Shown here: one piece after another, positions 17,385 through 26,845 of the stretch | Numbering within the stretch: position 1 is the stretch's first letter | Layout of the letters: every line of letters begins with the position of its first letter | Source: an uncultured Lachnospiraceae bacterium | GTDB taxonomy: Bacteria; Bacillota; Clostridia; Lachnospirales; Lachnospiraceae | Reading direction: 5' to 3' | DNA length: 64,000 bases | Assembly: GCA_910578825.1 (NCBI GenBank) | Contig: CAJTSB010000012.1 | Coordinates: 19,758 to 83,757 of the forward strand | Made by a program: the position numbers and the translations under genes | The notes under the pieces: generated by a model | What the model saw: the letters and a program-made list of their open reading frames with translations, nothing else | Database searches by the model: none | What the model was told of the DNA's origin: nothing

Positions 17385-18113
17385 CTACATGGCAATGCCG
17401 CCGTCTACGCGCAACACTTCACCCGTGACATACTGTGCCGTTGCAAGATATGCCGCGGCGTCTGCAATCTCAGATACTTCACCCATCCTGCCAAGCGGGA
17501 CTGACGCAAGCAATGGATTATCTTCCTGTTCCTCCGTCATGTCCGTACGAATAAAACCAGGTGCAATTGCATTACAGCGAACCCCGCGCGAGGCAAGCTC
17601 CCTGGCAACGGACTTCGTAAGCCCGATCAGACCTGCTTTTGACGCGGCGTAGTTGCTCTGCCCTGCATTTCCGATCAGTCCAACTACCGAGCTTATATTG
17701 ATGATGCAGCCCTCACGGTTCCGCAAGAACATCCCGCTGCAATGGCGTATCATATGAAACGCCCCTTTGAGATTGGTATTCAGTACATCATCAAAATCCT
17801 CTTCTTTCATCATTGCACAGAGTCCGTCCCTTGTAATTCCAGCGTTGTTGACCAGAATATGTACGGTACCAAAATCTTTTTTGATTTCTGCCACGGTCTC
17901 TTTGACCGCTGTAAAATCAGACACATCACACTGATAAGCCCTGGCATTTATGTCATAATCCTGCCTGCATTTATTACAAACATCTTCCGCTGCCTTATTG
18001 TTTCCGGCGTAAATCACTGCAATATCTGCACCGAGTGATGCCAGTTTAAACGCAATTGCCGCCCCGATTCCACGTGAACCGCCTGTGACAACCGCTATTT
18101 TTCCTTTTAACAT
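17385..18113 (-). CDS. fabG: 3-oxoacyl-ACP reductase
   Basis: The 242-residue short-chain dehydrogenase reduces beta-ketoacyl-ACP with NADPH. It shows the cofactor loop TGGSRGIGAAIA, NNAG at residues 89-92, the catalytic Ser (ISSVVG), Tyr155 and Lys159 (YAASK). The start at 18113 follows GGAGG, and the ATG lies 7 bases inside the fabD end, so the genes are coupled. A run of 12 extra in-frame codons upstream lacks a ribosome site. Confidence 0.96.
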   Translation of the reverse strand: MLKGKIAVVTGGSRGIGAAIAFKLASLGADIAVIYAGNNKAAEDVCNKCRQDYDINARAYQCDVSDFTAVKETVAEIKKDFGTVHILVNNAGITRDGLCAMMKEEDFDDVLNTNLKGAFHMIRHCSGMFLRNREGCIINISSVVGLIGNAGQSNYAASKAGLIGLTKSVARELASRGVRCNAIAPGFIRTDMTEEQEDNPLLASVPLGRMGEVSEIADAAAYLATAQYVTGEVLRVDGGIAM

Positions 18114-19006
18114 GACCCTACCTCCGTCAGATAATCCATGACAGAACATGCTGTCACTTCAGGCGCAATTTTCCGAATCATATTTGTAAGCGTCTTTCCA
18201 GGTCCAATTTCAATAAAAGTATCTATCCCATCTTTTATCATATTGCGGACAAGTTTTTCCCACTGTACCGGATTACTAATCTGTTTCGACAAAAGTCCGG
18301 TCGCATCGTCTGTATACGGTTTGGATGTAAGATTGGAGTAGAGTTTTACCGCCATATCTTTCATGTCAACTTTTGCAAGCTCTGCCTCAAATGCATGTGC
18401 CGCGCCTTCCATAAACGGAGAGTGAAACGCCCCCTTTACTTTCAGGGGAATTGCCCTTCCTCCGGCTTTTTTCACCTCCGCAGAAAACTCTTTCATCTGT
18501 GAGACCAGACCGGAAACGCTCACCTGTCCGGGCGCATTGAAATTCACGGCATAGACATCCGTATACTTTCCACAAATTTCCTGCACCTGTTCCGGCGTCA
18601 GTTTCACAACCGCTGCCATTGCCGTATCAAATTTTTCCGCCTCGCGCTGCATCAGCTCCCCGCGCTTGCAGACGAGCTGAAATCCTGTCTCATAGTCGAA
18701 AATATCTGCCGCCGCTGCCGCTGCAACCTCTCCGAGTGAAAAACCTGCCACCGCAGAAGGGCGGTATCCTTTTTCCCGCAAAACTGCGACTGCCGCCATT
18801 TCAAAGGCATACAGGCACGGCTGCGTGTTCTTTGTCTCTTTTAATTCCTCTTCCGTTCCCTCAAAACATTGGGTGGATGTACCGGGACGCAGGCGGTCGC
18901 ACATTCCAAAAACGATGGATGCCGCCGGATATTTCTCTGCGAGTTCCTTACCCATTCCCGGATACTGATCGCCCTGACCGGAAAATACAAATGCTATTTT
19001 ACCCAT
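18107..19006 (-). CDS. fabD: Malonyl-CoA:ACP malonyltransferase
   Basis: The 299-residue acyltransferase loads malonyl groups onto ACP. It begins GKIAFVFSGQGDQYPGMGKE and has the nucleophile Ser90 in AGFSLGE and the partner His195 in AFHSPFM. The start at 19006 has GGAGG at good distance and lies 13 bases inside the fabK gene. The longer frame from 19117 is a read-through of fabK sequence. Confidence 0.95.
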   Translation of the reverse strand: MGKIAFVFSGQGDQYPGMGKELAEKYPAASIVFGMCDRLRPGTSTQCFEGTEEELKETKNTQPCLYAFEMAAVAVLREKGYRPSAVAGFSLGEVAAAAAADIFDYETGFQLVCKRGELMQREAEKFDTAMAAVVKLTPEQVQEICGKYTDVYAVNFNAPGQVSVSGLVSQMKEFSAEVKKAGGRAIPLKVKGAFHSPFMEGAAHAFEAELAKVDMKDMAVKLYSNLTSKPYTDDATGLLSKQISNPVQWEKLVRNMIKDGIDTFIEIGPGKTLTNMIRKIAPEVTACSVMDYLTEVGSC

Positions 19007-19938
19007 TGTGACGCCCTCCGAAGGACAGGCTCTGCCCCTTCCATAACTTCCTTTATAATCTCGCTTGCCGGCTGTTCCTGTTTTACCATCGCTGCAATCT
19101 GTCCGGAAAGGAAACATCCCTTCTTGTCATCGCCATTCTGTACTGCAAGACGCAGCGCGCCGTTTCCAAGCATTTCCAGTTCTTCATCCGGCATACCGCC
19201 GTATTCTGCTTTCGAATAATCCCTTGCAAACTGTGTACGGAGACTGCGTACCGGGTGTCCCAGACGTTTTCCTGTTACCATCGTGCAAAGGTCGGTCGCC
19301 TTGATGATTTTCTCTTTGTATGAGGAGTGAATACTGCATTCCTCCGCACTTAAAAAGCGCGTTCCCATCTGTACGCCGCACGCACCCAGCATCAATGCCG
19401 CCGCAAATCCCCTTCCATCGGCAATGCCGCCGGCAGCAATGACCGGTAACGTTGTCGCATCACAAATCTGCGGAACCAGTACCATCGTGGTAAGTTCTCC
19501 CACATGACCGCCGCTCTCTCCACCCTCGGCAATGAGCGCGGACGCCCCCAGGCGCGTCATCAATTTTGCAAGGGCAACGGAAGCTACCACCGGAATCACA
19601 TGAATTCCAGCTTCTTTCCATTCTTTGATATATTTGGAAGGATTACCGGCTCCCGTGGTGACAACGTTTACTTTCTCTTCAATGACAACCTGCGCAACTT
19701 CATCCGCAAATGGACTCAGCAGCATAATATTTACACCGATCGGATGCTTGGTAAGTGACCTGGCGATCTTTATCTGTTCCCTTACATAATCACCTGGTGC
19801 ATTTCCTGCGGCGATAATGCCAAGACCACCGCCTTCTGATACGGCCGCCGCAAGCTTGCCGTCTGCTATCCATGCCATACCGCCCTGGAATATCGGATAT
19901 TTGATTCCTAACAGTTCACAAATCTCTGATTTTATCAT
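18994..19938 (-). CDS. fabK: Enoyl-ACP reductase II (FMN-dependent)
   Basis: The 314-residue TIM-barrel flavoprotein catalyses the last reduction of each elongation cycle. Signatures include YPIFQGGMAWIADGKLAAA, EGGESGGHVGELTTMVLVPQ, AAGGIADGRG and GTRFLSAEEC. It is of the FabK family, not FabI, so it would be expected to be insensitive to triclosan. The gene follows acpP by 5 bases. Confidence 0.95.
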   Translation of the reverse strand: MIKSEICELLGIKYPIFQGGMAWIADGKLAAAVSEGGGLGIIAAGNAPGDYVREQIKIARSLTKHPIGVNIMLLSPFADEVAQVVIEEKVNVVTTGAGNPSKYIKEWKEAGIHVIPVVASVALAKLMTRLGASALIAEGGESGGHVGELTTMVLVPQICDATTLPVIAAGGIADGRGFAAALMLGACGVQMGTRFLSAEECSIHSSYKEKIIKATDLCTMVTGKRLGHPVRSLRTQFARDYSKAEYGGMPDEELEMLGNGALRLAVQNGDDKKGCFLSGQIAAMVKQEQPASEIIKEVMEGAEPVLRRASQWVK

Positions 19939-19943
19939 AATTC

Positions 19944-20165
19944 TTAACCCTGTTTGCTCTGAATGAACTCATCCAAATCCTGGATCGTTTCTACCTTCTG
20001 ATCCAAATCAATCTCAATTCCAATTTCATCTTCCAGATTCATCAAAAGCTCCACCGTGTCAAGAGAATCAATTCCAAGTTCTGTAAAGGTACTCTCCGGT
20101 TTTACTGCTGAAACCTCACATCCGGTACGTTCTGCTACTATTTTTGCTATTACATCAAAATACAT
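19944..20165 (-). CDS. acpP: Acyl carrier protein
   Basis: The 73-residue acidic protein carries the phosphopantetheine attachment Ser34 in the GIDSLD motif. GGAGG stands 8 bases before the ATG at 20165; five extra codons further up overlap that ribosome site. It is the first gene of the fatty-acid operon. No fabH precedes it, and no fabT- or fapR-like gene is near. Confidence 0.95.
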   Translation of the reverse strand: MYFDVIAKIVAERTGCEVSAVKPESTFTELGIDSLDTVELLMNLEDEIGIEIDLDQKVETIQDLDEFIQSKQG

Positions 20166-20216
20166 CTTTTTTTCCTCCAATCAGATTTTCTGCAGTTTTC
20201 TGCTGTTTTCGAAGTC

Positions 20217-20222
20217 ATTATA
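20217..20222 (-). promoter_or_regulatory. -10 element of the fatty-acid operon
   Basis: TATAAT is read on the minus strand 52 bases before the acpP start. The -35 position is far from consensus and is occupied by phased repeats, which suggests an activator-dependent or repressed promoter. Confidence 0.6.
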
Positions 20223-20233
20223 GCGCAGGGAGT

Positions 20234-20272
20234 GTTCCACGAGACTGCCCGGTGTGTTCCAAAAGCGTTCCA
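20234..20272 (-). promoter_or_regulatory. Three phased TGGAAC repeats upstream of acpP
   Basis: On the minus strand TGGAAC occurs at 20272-20267, 20261-20256 and 20239-20234. The spacings are 11 and 22 bases, so all three face the same side of the helix. Each is followed by CRC or similar (CGC, CAC, CAC). The last copy lies directly upstream of the -10 element. Confidence 0.55.
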
Positions 20273-20302
20273 GATTTTTCCTTTAAATTATTTTTTTACA
20301 CA

Positions 20303-20345
20303 AAACTGCCGCATCGGACTGGTCTCCCAGCCGGTGCGGCAGTTT
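20303..20345 (-). terminator. Terminator of the GH51 gene
   Basis: An 11-bp perfect GC-rich stem (AAACTGCCGCA and complement), extended by further pairs, is followed by TTTTGTG on the minus strand. It lies 50 bases after the GH51 stop. Confidence 0.8.
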
Positions 20346-20395
20346 ATGTTCATGCCTTTACATTGTCTTATGGTAAACAAAACCATGATTCTTAC

Positions 20396-23300
20396 TTATT
20401 TTACCGTCAGCGTAAATGTCATTTTCTTCTTATTGAAAGTCTTAACCGTGATGGTCGTCTTTCCTTTTTTCTTCGCCTTTATCTTTCCTTTGGCGTCTAC
20501 CGTAGCAATTTTCCTCTTAGAGGAAGTGTACGTAATCTTATTGCTTGCCGTTCCCTTCGGCAGCGTTACCTTCAGGGTTGCCGATTTCCCTTTCTTCAAG
20601 GTTGCATTCTTTTTCTTGATTGCCTTCTTATTCAAAGTAACCTTGGAAATTTTCTTCGGCGCCTTCTTAACGGTAATTGTATACTCTGTAATCTTTCCGG
20701 TTATGTTATTCGTCGCTTTGACAACCGCTTTACCGGTCTTGAGCCCTTTTACCTGACCTGTTTTTGCATTTGTTATCTTAACGATCTTAGGTGCGGACGT
20801 CGTATAAGCGCAGCCATTGCTCTTGACAGAAAAGCTCTCCTTCAGACCAATGGTTGCTTTCTTCTTCGTAACAGTGAATGGTTTCAGCGCTCTGATCGCA
20901 TTTTCCAGATTCCTCCTTGCTGCATCCACCTGTGCCTGTGTTGCCGCTTTATTGCTTAGAACTTCCTGTGCTGCTTTCAACGCTTTCTCAAACGCGCTCC
21001 AGCTTGCTGCCGTGTAACTGCCCTTCTTGTAATTCTTTGCCGCCGCATTGACAGAATTTGTCAACGCCGCGACCGTCTCCGGTTTCGCGACGGTATCAAC
21101 CGTGGGCGCTTTCGGCGTGTGCTCTACCTTCACCACCGTAAGGGACATTGCCGGAACCTGATACGTCATAGACGCGCCGGACAAGGTTCGATTCGTTGTT
21201 ACCGGGGCGATCTTCGTCGGTTCTGCCATCGTGTTCATATCCATAGCTTTTCCGGAAAGGGTAATCAATTCTATCTTCGCCCCATCCTTGATACCCGGGT
21301 AATCCAGGGTAATCTCCCTGGGATAATCCGCATGGTTTACCAACTTGGTATACAGATAATTGTCATCCTCAGAAGTCACATAATATAAATCGGTCTGATG
21401 TCCTCTTTTTTCATCATAGGAAGTCGTCTCGCCATTTCCGGCATCGTACTTCTGCAGCGTCGTGTTGATGATACGCTTGCCGTAGTTGTTGGAATACATG
21501 GTCTGCACATAGTAACTCGGCGTACCATAGCTGTTATAGGCGTCAAACTTAATCAGATTGTAATCCCAGTCCCTGCACCCCTCACGTTCAAAGAGCGGCG
21601 CGTAAGATGCGTGGCGGACAATATCTCCGTTGCGCTCAAGTCCCGTCATGTAAGCCGCCTCGCTGATTGCGGTATCAAGCACATTTTCTTTTGTGGAAGT
21701 GAGATGTCCTGCATATTCACCGACAAATACATTGCTGCCGCCCTCATCCAGACGCTTGTAACTATCATAAATGTAATCGGAATTGAGGAGCGTATTGCTG
21801 GCGTCTCCTCCATAATTGATGTAGTAATGCTCATCCACCAGGGTCTCTCCCGGCATATCTCTGTTGAGCCAGGTCCAGGCCGGCGTATCCTGCCTGCCCT
21901 GATAGTAAGGACCAGTCGAAGAAATCAATGTGATTTTCCGATCCCTATAATGTTCTTTGACATAGTTCTCCACATAATTTTTTATCCATTTAAAATTATC
22001 CTGATAAGAGATACCTTTATTGGGATCATCCCAGTTCTCATTACCGATACCGAGATAGTTCAAATCGAACGGCGCCGCATGTCCGTTGGCAACACGTTTC
22101 TTTGCCCAGTATGCCTGCGTTTCGTCTTTGCTGTTTGGATCTCCCCAGCAGTAATCAATCAGGTGGGTTGCATGATCTGCAAACGGTTTCAACTGTTCTC
22201 CCTTGAGAGACACTCCCGCTGTATCCGTAAACTGGCAGAAGATTCCGGCGCTCAAAATCGGGAATGCCTGTGCGCCCAGATCTTCACAGAGCGTAAGAAT
22301 CTCATGATATCCAAACTGATAGGACATCATATAACCGTATTTATCCTCTGCCGTTCCATAATTCACGGATTTCCATGGACTGCCCCAGTAACTTCCGATT
22401 GCCCTTCGCTCTTCCAATGGTCCAACAGAATCCTCCCAGTTGTAATAACCGTCTGTTCCATAACTTCCCTCTACCACACAGCCGCCCGGAAAACGGATAA
22501 AGCCCGGTTTTAGCTGCTGCAGTTTTTCTACAAGGTCTTTTCTGAGCCCTGCGCCATAAGAGTAATTTTTATTTCCATAGCCATAGCCGTCTGTGGGTAT
22601 CAGAGATACCATATCAATATACATAGCGTCAGCTGCCCCCGCTCCCTCAAATGTGAGAACCAGGGTTCCAAGTTTCTCCGTAGTTCCGGTCAGAGACGCC
22701 GAAACCTTATTCCACTTTCCGTCTTTCTTCAAGGTAACGACTGCCTCGTTGGTAAGCGCCGCTCCGTCGTCATCCACAACCTTCACTTTTACATTTCCGG
22801 CATAGGCGCTGTCCGCTTTCATAAACATAGAGAAATCATATTTCGTACCTTTGCGGATTGCCATTGCCGATTTATCCAGTGTTGCCCTTCCTACAAATCC
22901 ATGATTGGACAAAGTCTGGTTACCGGTAATCTTCGCATAATTCTTATTGTTTGCATTCAATCCGTCTGTCCGCTCTACCACAAAACCGGCTGCATTGCTG
23001 CTGTTCCAATGGAGTTTCCAGGAATTCTGATCTCCCTTGACCTCCGGAGCAATGGTCTCATGAAGATTCTGGTAATTCTCAAAAGAATTGTTTTTCACAA
23101 GCTCTGCCGAGAGTCCGCCGTCTGCGGAACTGTTAATGTCTTCATAAAACACCCCGTACAATTCCTGACTGATGTCCACGCCTCTCTTCGTCCGGTCAAT
23201 CGTCATCTGATACTCTGTAGTGTCTTTCGACAGTACCAGAAATTCTACATCTTTGTCTGTCTTGACCTCAGGTTTCCCCGCCTTGCTGCAGGTCGCCGTC

Positions 23301-24610
23301 AGAGTCACCTTCGTATTCCCTGCCGGAGGTGTGATTACGCCATCATCCGAAATAACATCCGTGTTCTTGCTCTTCCAGCTTACAAGTACCTGATCATTGA
23401 TCATTTTAGACGCAAGCGTCAGTTTGTCATAAACACGACTGGATATCCTGCCTTCCCTCACTTCCGGAATTTCCAGAGAATTTGCCGCAGCCGCTACCAC
23501 GAATTCATCACTGATGTCGGAATAGACTTTCCAACGGTACACGCCGCTGCCAACCGCGCCGTCGGCAACTGTCATATTCATACGAATGGATGTTGCCGTT
23601 ATCGGCTGCTCTAACGTAATCTGATTATACTGATTATATTTGGAGTAATTCTTTTTATTGGATTTTATCTGCGCTTTCTGCCAGCCGCCATTGCCATTTT
23701 TATATTCGAATTCTACTTTGGACGGAATTTTCAGACCGGCATCACTGCCATGCCAATATACCTGAAATGTCTTCGTTGTCAACGCTGCACCCCAGTCATA
23801 CTGAAGCCAATGCACGGAACCGGGTGCGCTGTAATAATTTCCCCAGCCCATTCCATTCCCATCCTTGTCTATTCTCGTATCAACAGAAGCGGTCGGATTA
23901 AAATCAGGATCGTTGATGCCCTCTACCCTGTCCCAATCCGCCACGTAATCCGTGCTTGGAACAGCATAAACTGCCGCATCCGTCAACTGTAAATCCGGAC
24001 TGGGCGTTTCCGGCGTTACTACCGTTGGTTTCGGAAAATCTGCCGGAATATCACCAAGAAGTTTCCAATCCCTGACAGCGACAGCAATTTTATTGTTGTT
24101 CAACTTTCCATGCGTCATGGTAACGCGAATCTTCGAAGTTGTGACCGGTTCAAACGCATAGGATTTTTCCTGATTTTTCACAAGCGTCCAATCGCCTTTG
24201 CGAGTCACTTCCTGCCATCCTCCGGCGTCCGTTGCATATTCCACCTTGATAGCGGTCGGGAGTAAAACTCCGCCATTATCATCAAAAAACAGGACGCTCA
24301 TGCCGTTAATCTCTGCTCTCCTGCTGCCAAGGTCATACATCATCCACTGATCCTGTGACAGAAGGTTCGGGTCCCCCCATCCGTTCCAGAATGATACCAT
24401 ATCCTCATCTGCAAACTTTTCCGGACCCTGCCCCGGATTATAATAGCTTACGGAAGGCGTCGCATAATCACGAAGCGTCGGATTCTCTGCTTCCTCCCAT
24501 TTTTCCGCTGCCACTGCTATATTCGGCAATGTCGATGCGGGAATCGAAGTAAAAAGCAGCGCCCCTGCCAACAACAGCCCCACTGCCCCTCGTAACTTTT
24601 TAAACATCAT
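20396..24610 (-). CDS. Secreted multidomain alpha-L-arabinofuranosidase (GH51)
   Basis: The 1,404-residue protein starts with a signal peptide (to about residue 36). Two discoidin (F5/8 type C)-like sugar-binding domains follow (~40-190 and ~205-375), then an Ig-like domain (~380-460). A GH51 catalytic region (~465-1150) starts with YGVFYEDINSSADGGLSAEL and is interrupted by a CBM4-like module (~520-665). The acid/base is Glu858 in GIGNENWDD and the nucleophile Glu965 in VFVGEYAGH. A FIVAR helical unit (~1170-1240) and two lysine-rich Ig-like repeats end the chain. There is no sortase motif; attachment may use the basic tail. The likely substrate is arabinan or arabinoxylan side chains. The last ~90 residues closely resemble the tail of the GH43 protein at 35237-39394. 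Confidence 0.9.
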   Translation of the reverse strand: MMFKKLRGAVGLLLAGALLFTSIPASTLPNIAVAAEKWEEAENPTLRDYATPSVSYYNPGQGPEKFADEDMVSFWNGWGDPNLLSQDQWMMYDLGSRRAEINGMSVLFFDDNGGVLLPTAIKVEYATDAGGWQEVTRKGDWTLVKNQEKSYAFEPVTTSKIRVTMTHGKLNNNKIAVAVRDWKLLGDIPADFPKPTVVTPETPSPDLQLTDAAVYAVPSTDYVADWDRVEGINDPDFNPTASVDTRIDKDGNGMGWGNYYSAPGSVHWLQYDWGAALTTKTFQVYWHGSDAGLKIPSKVEFEYKNGNGGWQKAQIKSNKKNYSKYNQYNQITLEQPITATSIRMNMTVADGAVGSGVYRWKVYSDISDEFVVAAAANSLEIPEVREGRISSRVYDKLTLASKMINDQVLVSWKSKNTDVISDDGVITPPAGNTKVTLTATCSKAGKPEVKTDKDVEFLVLSKDTTEYQMTIDRTKRGVDISQELYGVFYEDINSSADGGLSAELVKNNSFENYQNLHETIAPEVKGDQNSWKLHWNSSNAAGFVVERTDGLNANNKNYAKITGNQTLSNHGFVGRATLDKSAMAIRKGTKYDFSMFMKADSAYAGNVKVKVVDDDGAALTNEAVVTLKKDGKWNKVSASLTGTTEKLGTLVLTFEGAGAADAMYIDMVSLIPTDGYGYGNKNYSYGAGLRKDLVEKLQQLKPGFIRFPGGCVVEGSYGTDGYYNWEDSVGPLEERRAIGSYWGSPWKSVNYGTAEDKYGYMMSYQFGYHEILTLCEDLGAQAFPILSAGIFCQFTDTAGVSLKGEQLKPFADHATHLIDYCWGDPNSKDETQAYWAKKRVANGHAAPFDLNYLGIGNENWDDPNKGISYQDNFKWIKNYVENYVKEHYRDRKITLISSTGPYYQGRQDTPAWTWLNRDMPGETLVDEHYYINYGGDASNTLLNSDYIYDSYKRLDEGGSNVFVGEYAGHLTSTKENVLDTAISEAAYMTGLERNGDIVRHASYAPLFEREGCRDWDYNLIKFDAYNSYGTPSYYVQTMYSNNYGKRIINTTLQKYDAGNGETTSYDEKRGHQTDLYYVTSEDDNYLYTKLVNHADYPREITLDYPGIKDGAKIELITLSGKAMDMNTMAEPTKIAPVTTNRTLSGASMTYQVPAMSLTVVKVEHTPKAPTVDTVAKPETVAALTNSVNAAAKNYKKGSYTAASWSAFEKALKAAQEVLSNKAATQAQVDAARRNLENAIRALKPFTVTKKKATIGLKESFSVKSNGCAYTTSAPKIVKITNAKTGQVKGLKTGKAVVKATNNITGKITEYTITVKKAPKKISKVTLNKKAIKKKNATLKKGKSATLKVTLPKGTASNKITYTSSKRKIATVDAKGKIKAKKKGKTTITVKTFNKKKMTFTLTVK

Positions 24611-24676
24611 AGTCCTTCTCCTTTCCTTCTACAACACAGAATTTCCCCTGTCCCTTTTTACTGTATGTTATCAATA

Positions 24677-24682
24677 ATTATA
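24677..24682 (-). promoter_or_regulatory. -10 element of the GH51 gene
   Basis: TATAAT is read on the minus strand about 67 bases before the start at 24610. Its upstream half overlaps the terminator of the preceding ABC operon, and no good -35 is visible. Confidence 0.4.
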
Positions 24683-24690
24683 ACAAAAGA

Positions 24691-24717
24691 AAAAAAGCTG
24701 CTAAATGCAACTTTTTT
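24691..24717 (-). terminator. Terminator of the LytTR/ABC-2 operon
   Basis: An 11-bp stem (AAAAAAGTTGC against GCAGCTTTTTT, one G-U pair) with a 5-base loop leads into a T-rich tract on the minus strand. It lies 36 bases after the permease stop. Confidence 0.75.
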
Positions 24718-24752
24718 AATATTGTAGAATATATTTAAGGTCTTCCCTTTCA

Positions 24753-25544
24753 CTACACCGCCAGATCTTTCTTCCTATATACCAAATGCGCGGCGCACAC
24801 GGAGCCTGCCAGCACAATGATTCCCAAAACCACCGCAGAAACATAAATATCACCTGTGCCAAGTAAATCTGCGGCATTTGCATAGGAGAACGGACTGAAG
24901 AATTTATAATCCGATAAATCGGGAAGAATCCGCGCCATCAAATCATAGGCATAAAGAAATAATACCAATCCCAGTGCAAGACCCGGTTTATTTTTTCTCT
25001 GAAATGCGGATAAGGCAAAACAGAGTCCTGCCAGCTCAAGCTGCATCAAAAGCTGCATGAAGTGATAAAGTACAAATTCATTTACCGGCATCTCCTCTCC
25101 CAAACCCAGGATAGCCAGAAGATACAGACATACGCAAAGAACGTTAAATAGTATAATTTGCGACATAATCGCCAACCACTTGGCCATTACCGCCTTTCCC
25201 CTTGCGATTGGCAGAGAAAACAGAAATTCACTGGTATGCCCGTCCTCTTCCTTAGACAGCATATTTGCACTGACAACTGCCGCGAACATCGCGCCGCCCA
25301 ATGCGTGAATCGTGCCGATTTCCGTGGCATAAAACCCCTTTAAAGTAGCAATGCTCAACTGGCTCATGCCAAACGCATCCGAAAACGCTCCCATGGAGGC
25401 AAAATTTTCCGCCATATTCTCCATACTCTCCTGCATACCGGAAAAAAGCAGAATGCACATAGCCCCCATCCCACCCACGCATAAAGCCCAGATGAGCAGA
25501 CTCTTACGGTATTCCTTTATCTCATGCTTATAAATTGTAACCAT
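24753..25544 (-). CDS. ABC-2 type transporter permease
   Basis: The 263-residue membrane protein has six hydrophobic segments, beginning just after a short cytoplasmic N-terminus (TIYKHEIKEYRKSLLIW), the pattern of ABC-2 permeases. A conserved-looking cytoplasmic stretch (SKEEDGHTSEFLFSLPIARG) fits the usual contact region for the ATPase. The start at 25544 follows GGAGG and overlaps the ATPase gene by 17 bases. It forms an export system with the upstream ATPase; substrate unknown. Confidence 0.9.
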   Translation of the reverse strand: MVTIYKHEIKEYRKSLLIWALCVGGMGAMCILLFSGMQESMENMAENFASMGAFSDAFGMSQLSIATLKGFYATEIGTIHALGGAMFAAVVSANMLSKEEDGHTSEFLFSLPIARGKAVMAKWLAIMSQIILFNVLCVCLYLLAILGLGEEMPVNEFVLYHFMQLLMQLELAGLCFALSAFQRKNKPGLALGLVLFLYAYDLMARILPDLSDYKFFSPFSYANAADLLGTGDIYVSAVVLGIIVLAGSVCAAHLVYRKKDLAV

Positions 25545-26379
25545 CACAAACCTCCGTTTCCGCATAGAAATGCATAAATATTTCATCCAGAGAAAGCTCC
25601 TCGATCAGGATATCCTGAATATCATATCCTGCAAGTGTTTGCATCAGCTCGTTGAGATTTCCCTCAAAAATATAGTTCTCATGCCTGCCGTCCCTGAGCA
25701 GTTTCACTCTCTTGGCATTTGTCTTTGTTATATTCGCAACTGAATCGACGCACAGCAGCCTGCCCTCCTTCATAATTGCCGTATTCTTACAGTAATTCTT
25801 TATCTCGGAGAGTACATGGGTGGAGAGCATACAGGTTGCTCCCTCTTTCACATATTCGCGAATGAGGTTAAAAAATTCACTCTGCATCAACGGATCCAGT
25901 CCGCTGGTCGGCTCATCAAACACAAACAATTTTGGTCTGTGCTGCATGGCGCAGACAATCCCCACCTTCTTGCGGTTTCCCAGAGATAAATCACTGATTT
26001 TCTTATCCATGTCCACTTTCAACCGCTCACACAGTTTTTCCGCTTCTCTGCGGCAATCTCTTTTTCTTACATCCGCAGCCATACGAATCACGTCTTTGAC
26101 TTTCATCCCCGGATAAAACATGGTTTCCGAAGGCATATAACCAATCTCACTTAAAATATCTTCCCTGTTCTTCTGAATATCTTTGCCCAAAATATGGATA
26201 CTCCCTGCCTGAAACTGAATCAACCCCAGCATGGAACGGATGGTCGTAGATTTGCCCGCCCCATTGGGCCCCAGAAATCCAAAGATATCTCCTTCTTCCA
26301 CCTGAAAGCTTACTTCTGACACGCCCCGGTGTTTCCCGTAATTTTTCGTCAGACTGTCAATCTCAATCACATTTCGCAT
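25528..26379 (-). CDS. ABC transporter ATP-binding protein
   Basis: The 283-residue ATPase has Walker A (GPNGAGKST), a signature (LSLGNRKKVGIV) and Walker B (KLFVFDEPTSGLDP), followed by an H-loop (STHVLSE). The C-terminal ~70 residues form the extra domain seen in ABC-2 drug or peptide exporters. It overlaps the DUF3021 gene by 17 bases and the permease gene by 17 bases, so all four genes of this operon are coupled. Confidence 0.94.
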   Translation of the reverse strand: MRNVIEIDSLTKNYGKHRGVSEVSFQVEEGDIFGFLGPNGAGKSTTIRSMLGLIQFQAGSIHILGKDIQKNREDILSEIGYMPSETMFYPGMKVKDVIRMAADVRKRDCRREAEKLCERLKVDMDKKISDLSLGNRKKVGIVCAMQHRPKLFVFDEPTSGLDPLMQSEFFNLIREYVKEGATCMLSTHVLSEIKNYCKNTAIMKEGRLLCVDSVANITKTNAKRVKLLRDGRHENYIFEGNLNELMQTLAGYDIQDILIEELSLDEIFMHFYAETEVCDGYNL

Positions 26380-26845
26380 GTTCTGTCCTCCTTGCCTGAA
26401 AAGCCCTTAAATTATCATTCATTATTTTATCATCAATCTTTCTCTTTGCCTTATAAACGAGAAATACACATATATAAAGAAATACTACATACCCAAAAAA
26501 CAACACGCTTATCCATACTGTTTTTCCAAACCAGCCGCCCAGAACAGAAATGCCTGCGTATACAAGGGAACAGAGCCCAACACAAACCATTTCTCTTCCC
26601 CTCAACACTTCTCCTTCATCAAAATTTGACATCAGGTAAACCTGCACATATCCCATCACATACGTCAGAAAAATCATTTCCGCCATATGGAGGATGCTCG
26701 CCTGTGTGCTCCCCATTAATATTTGGTACACACAATAGAAAAACAATATGGCAAAAAAATACAAACAAGATTTAAATTCAATTGCAATCTCCGTTGTCAG
26801 ATAATGCTCCCATACCGCCAGCAATTTTCTATGTTTATCCATCAT
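26363..26845 (-). CDS. DUF3021-like four-helix membrane protein
   Basis: The 160-residue protein has four predicted transmembrane helices (about residues 27-47, 52-75, 85-105 and 112-135) and a short basic C-terminal tail. Its size and its position directly after a LytTR regulator match the DUF3021 family, whose members act as membrane partners that inhibit the adjacent LytTR protein in streptococci. It overlaps the LytTR gene by 11 bases. The ribosome site GGGGG precedes the chosen ATG. Confidence 0.8.
   Translation of the reverse strand: MMDKHRKLLAVWEHYLTTEIAIEFKSCLYFFAILFFYCVYQILMGSTQASILHMAEMIFLTYVMGYVQVYLMSNFDEGEVLRGREMVCVGLCSLVYAGISVLGGWFGKTVWISVLFFGYVVFLYICVFLVYKAKRKIDDKIMNDNLRAFQARRTEHAKCD

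Noticed and set aside
20144..20959. Plus-strand frame of 271 codons rich in Phe, Cys and Leu
   Set aside because: It mirrors the lysine-rich tail of the GH51 gene, giving an artificial hydrophobic translation.
21398..22513. Long plus-strand frame of 371 codons
   Set aside because: It is antisense to the GH51 catalytic domain, whose active-site motifs are intact.
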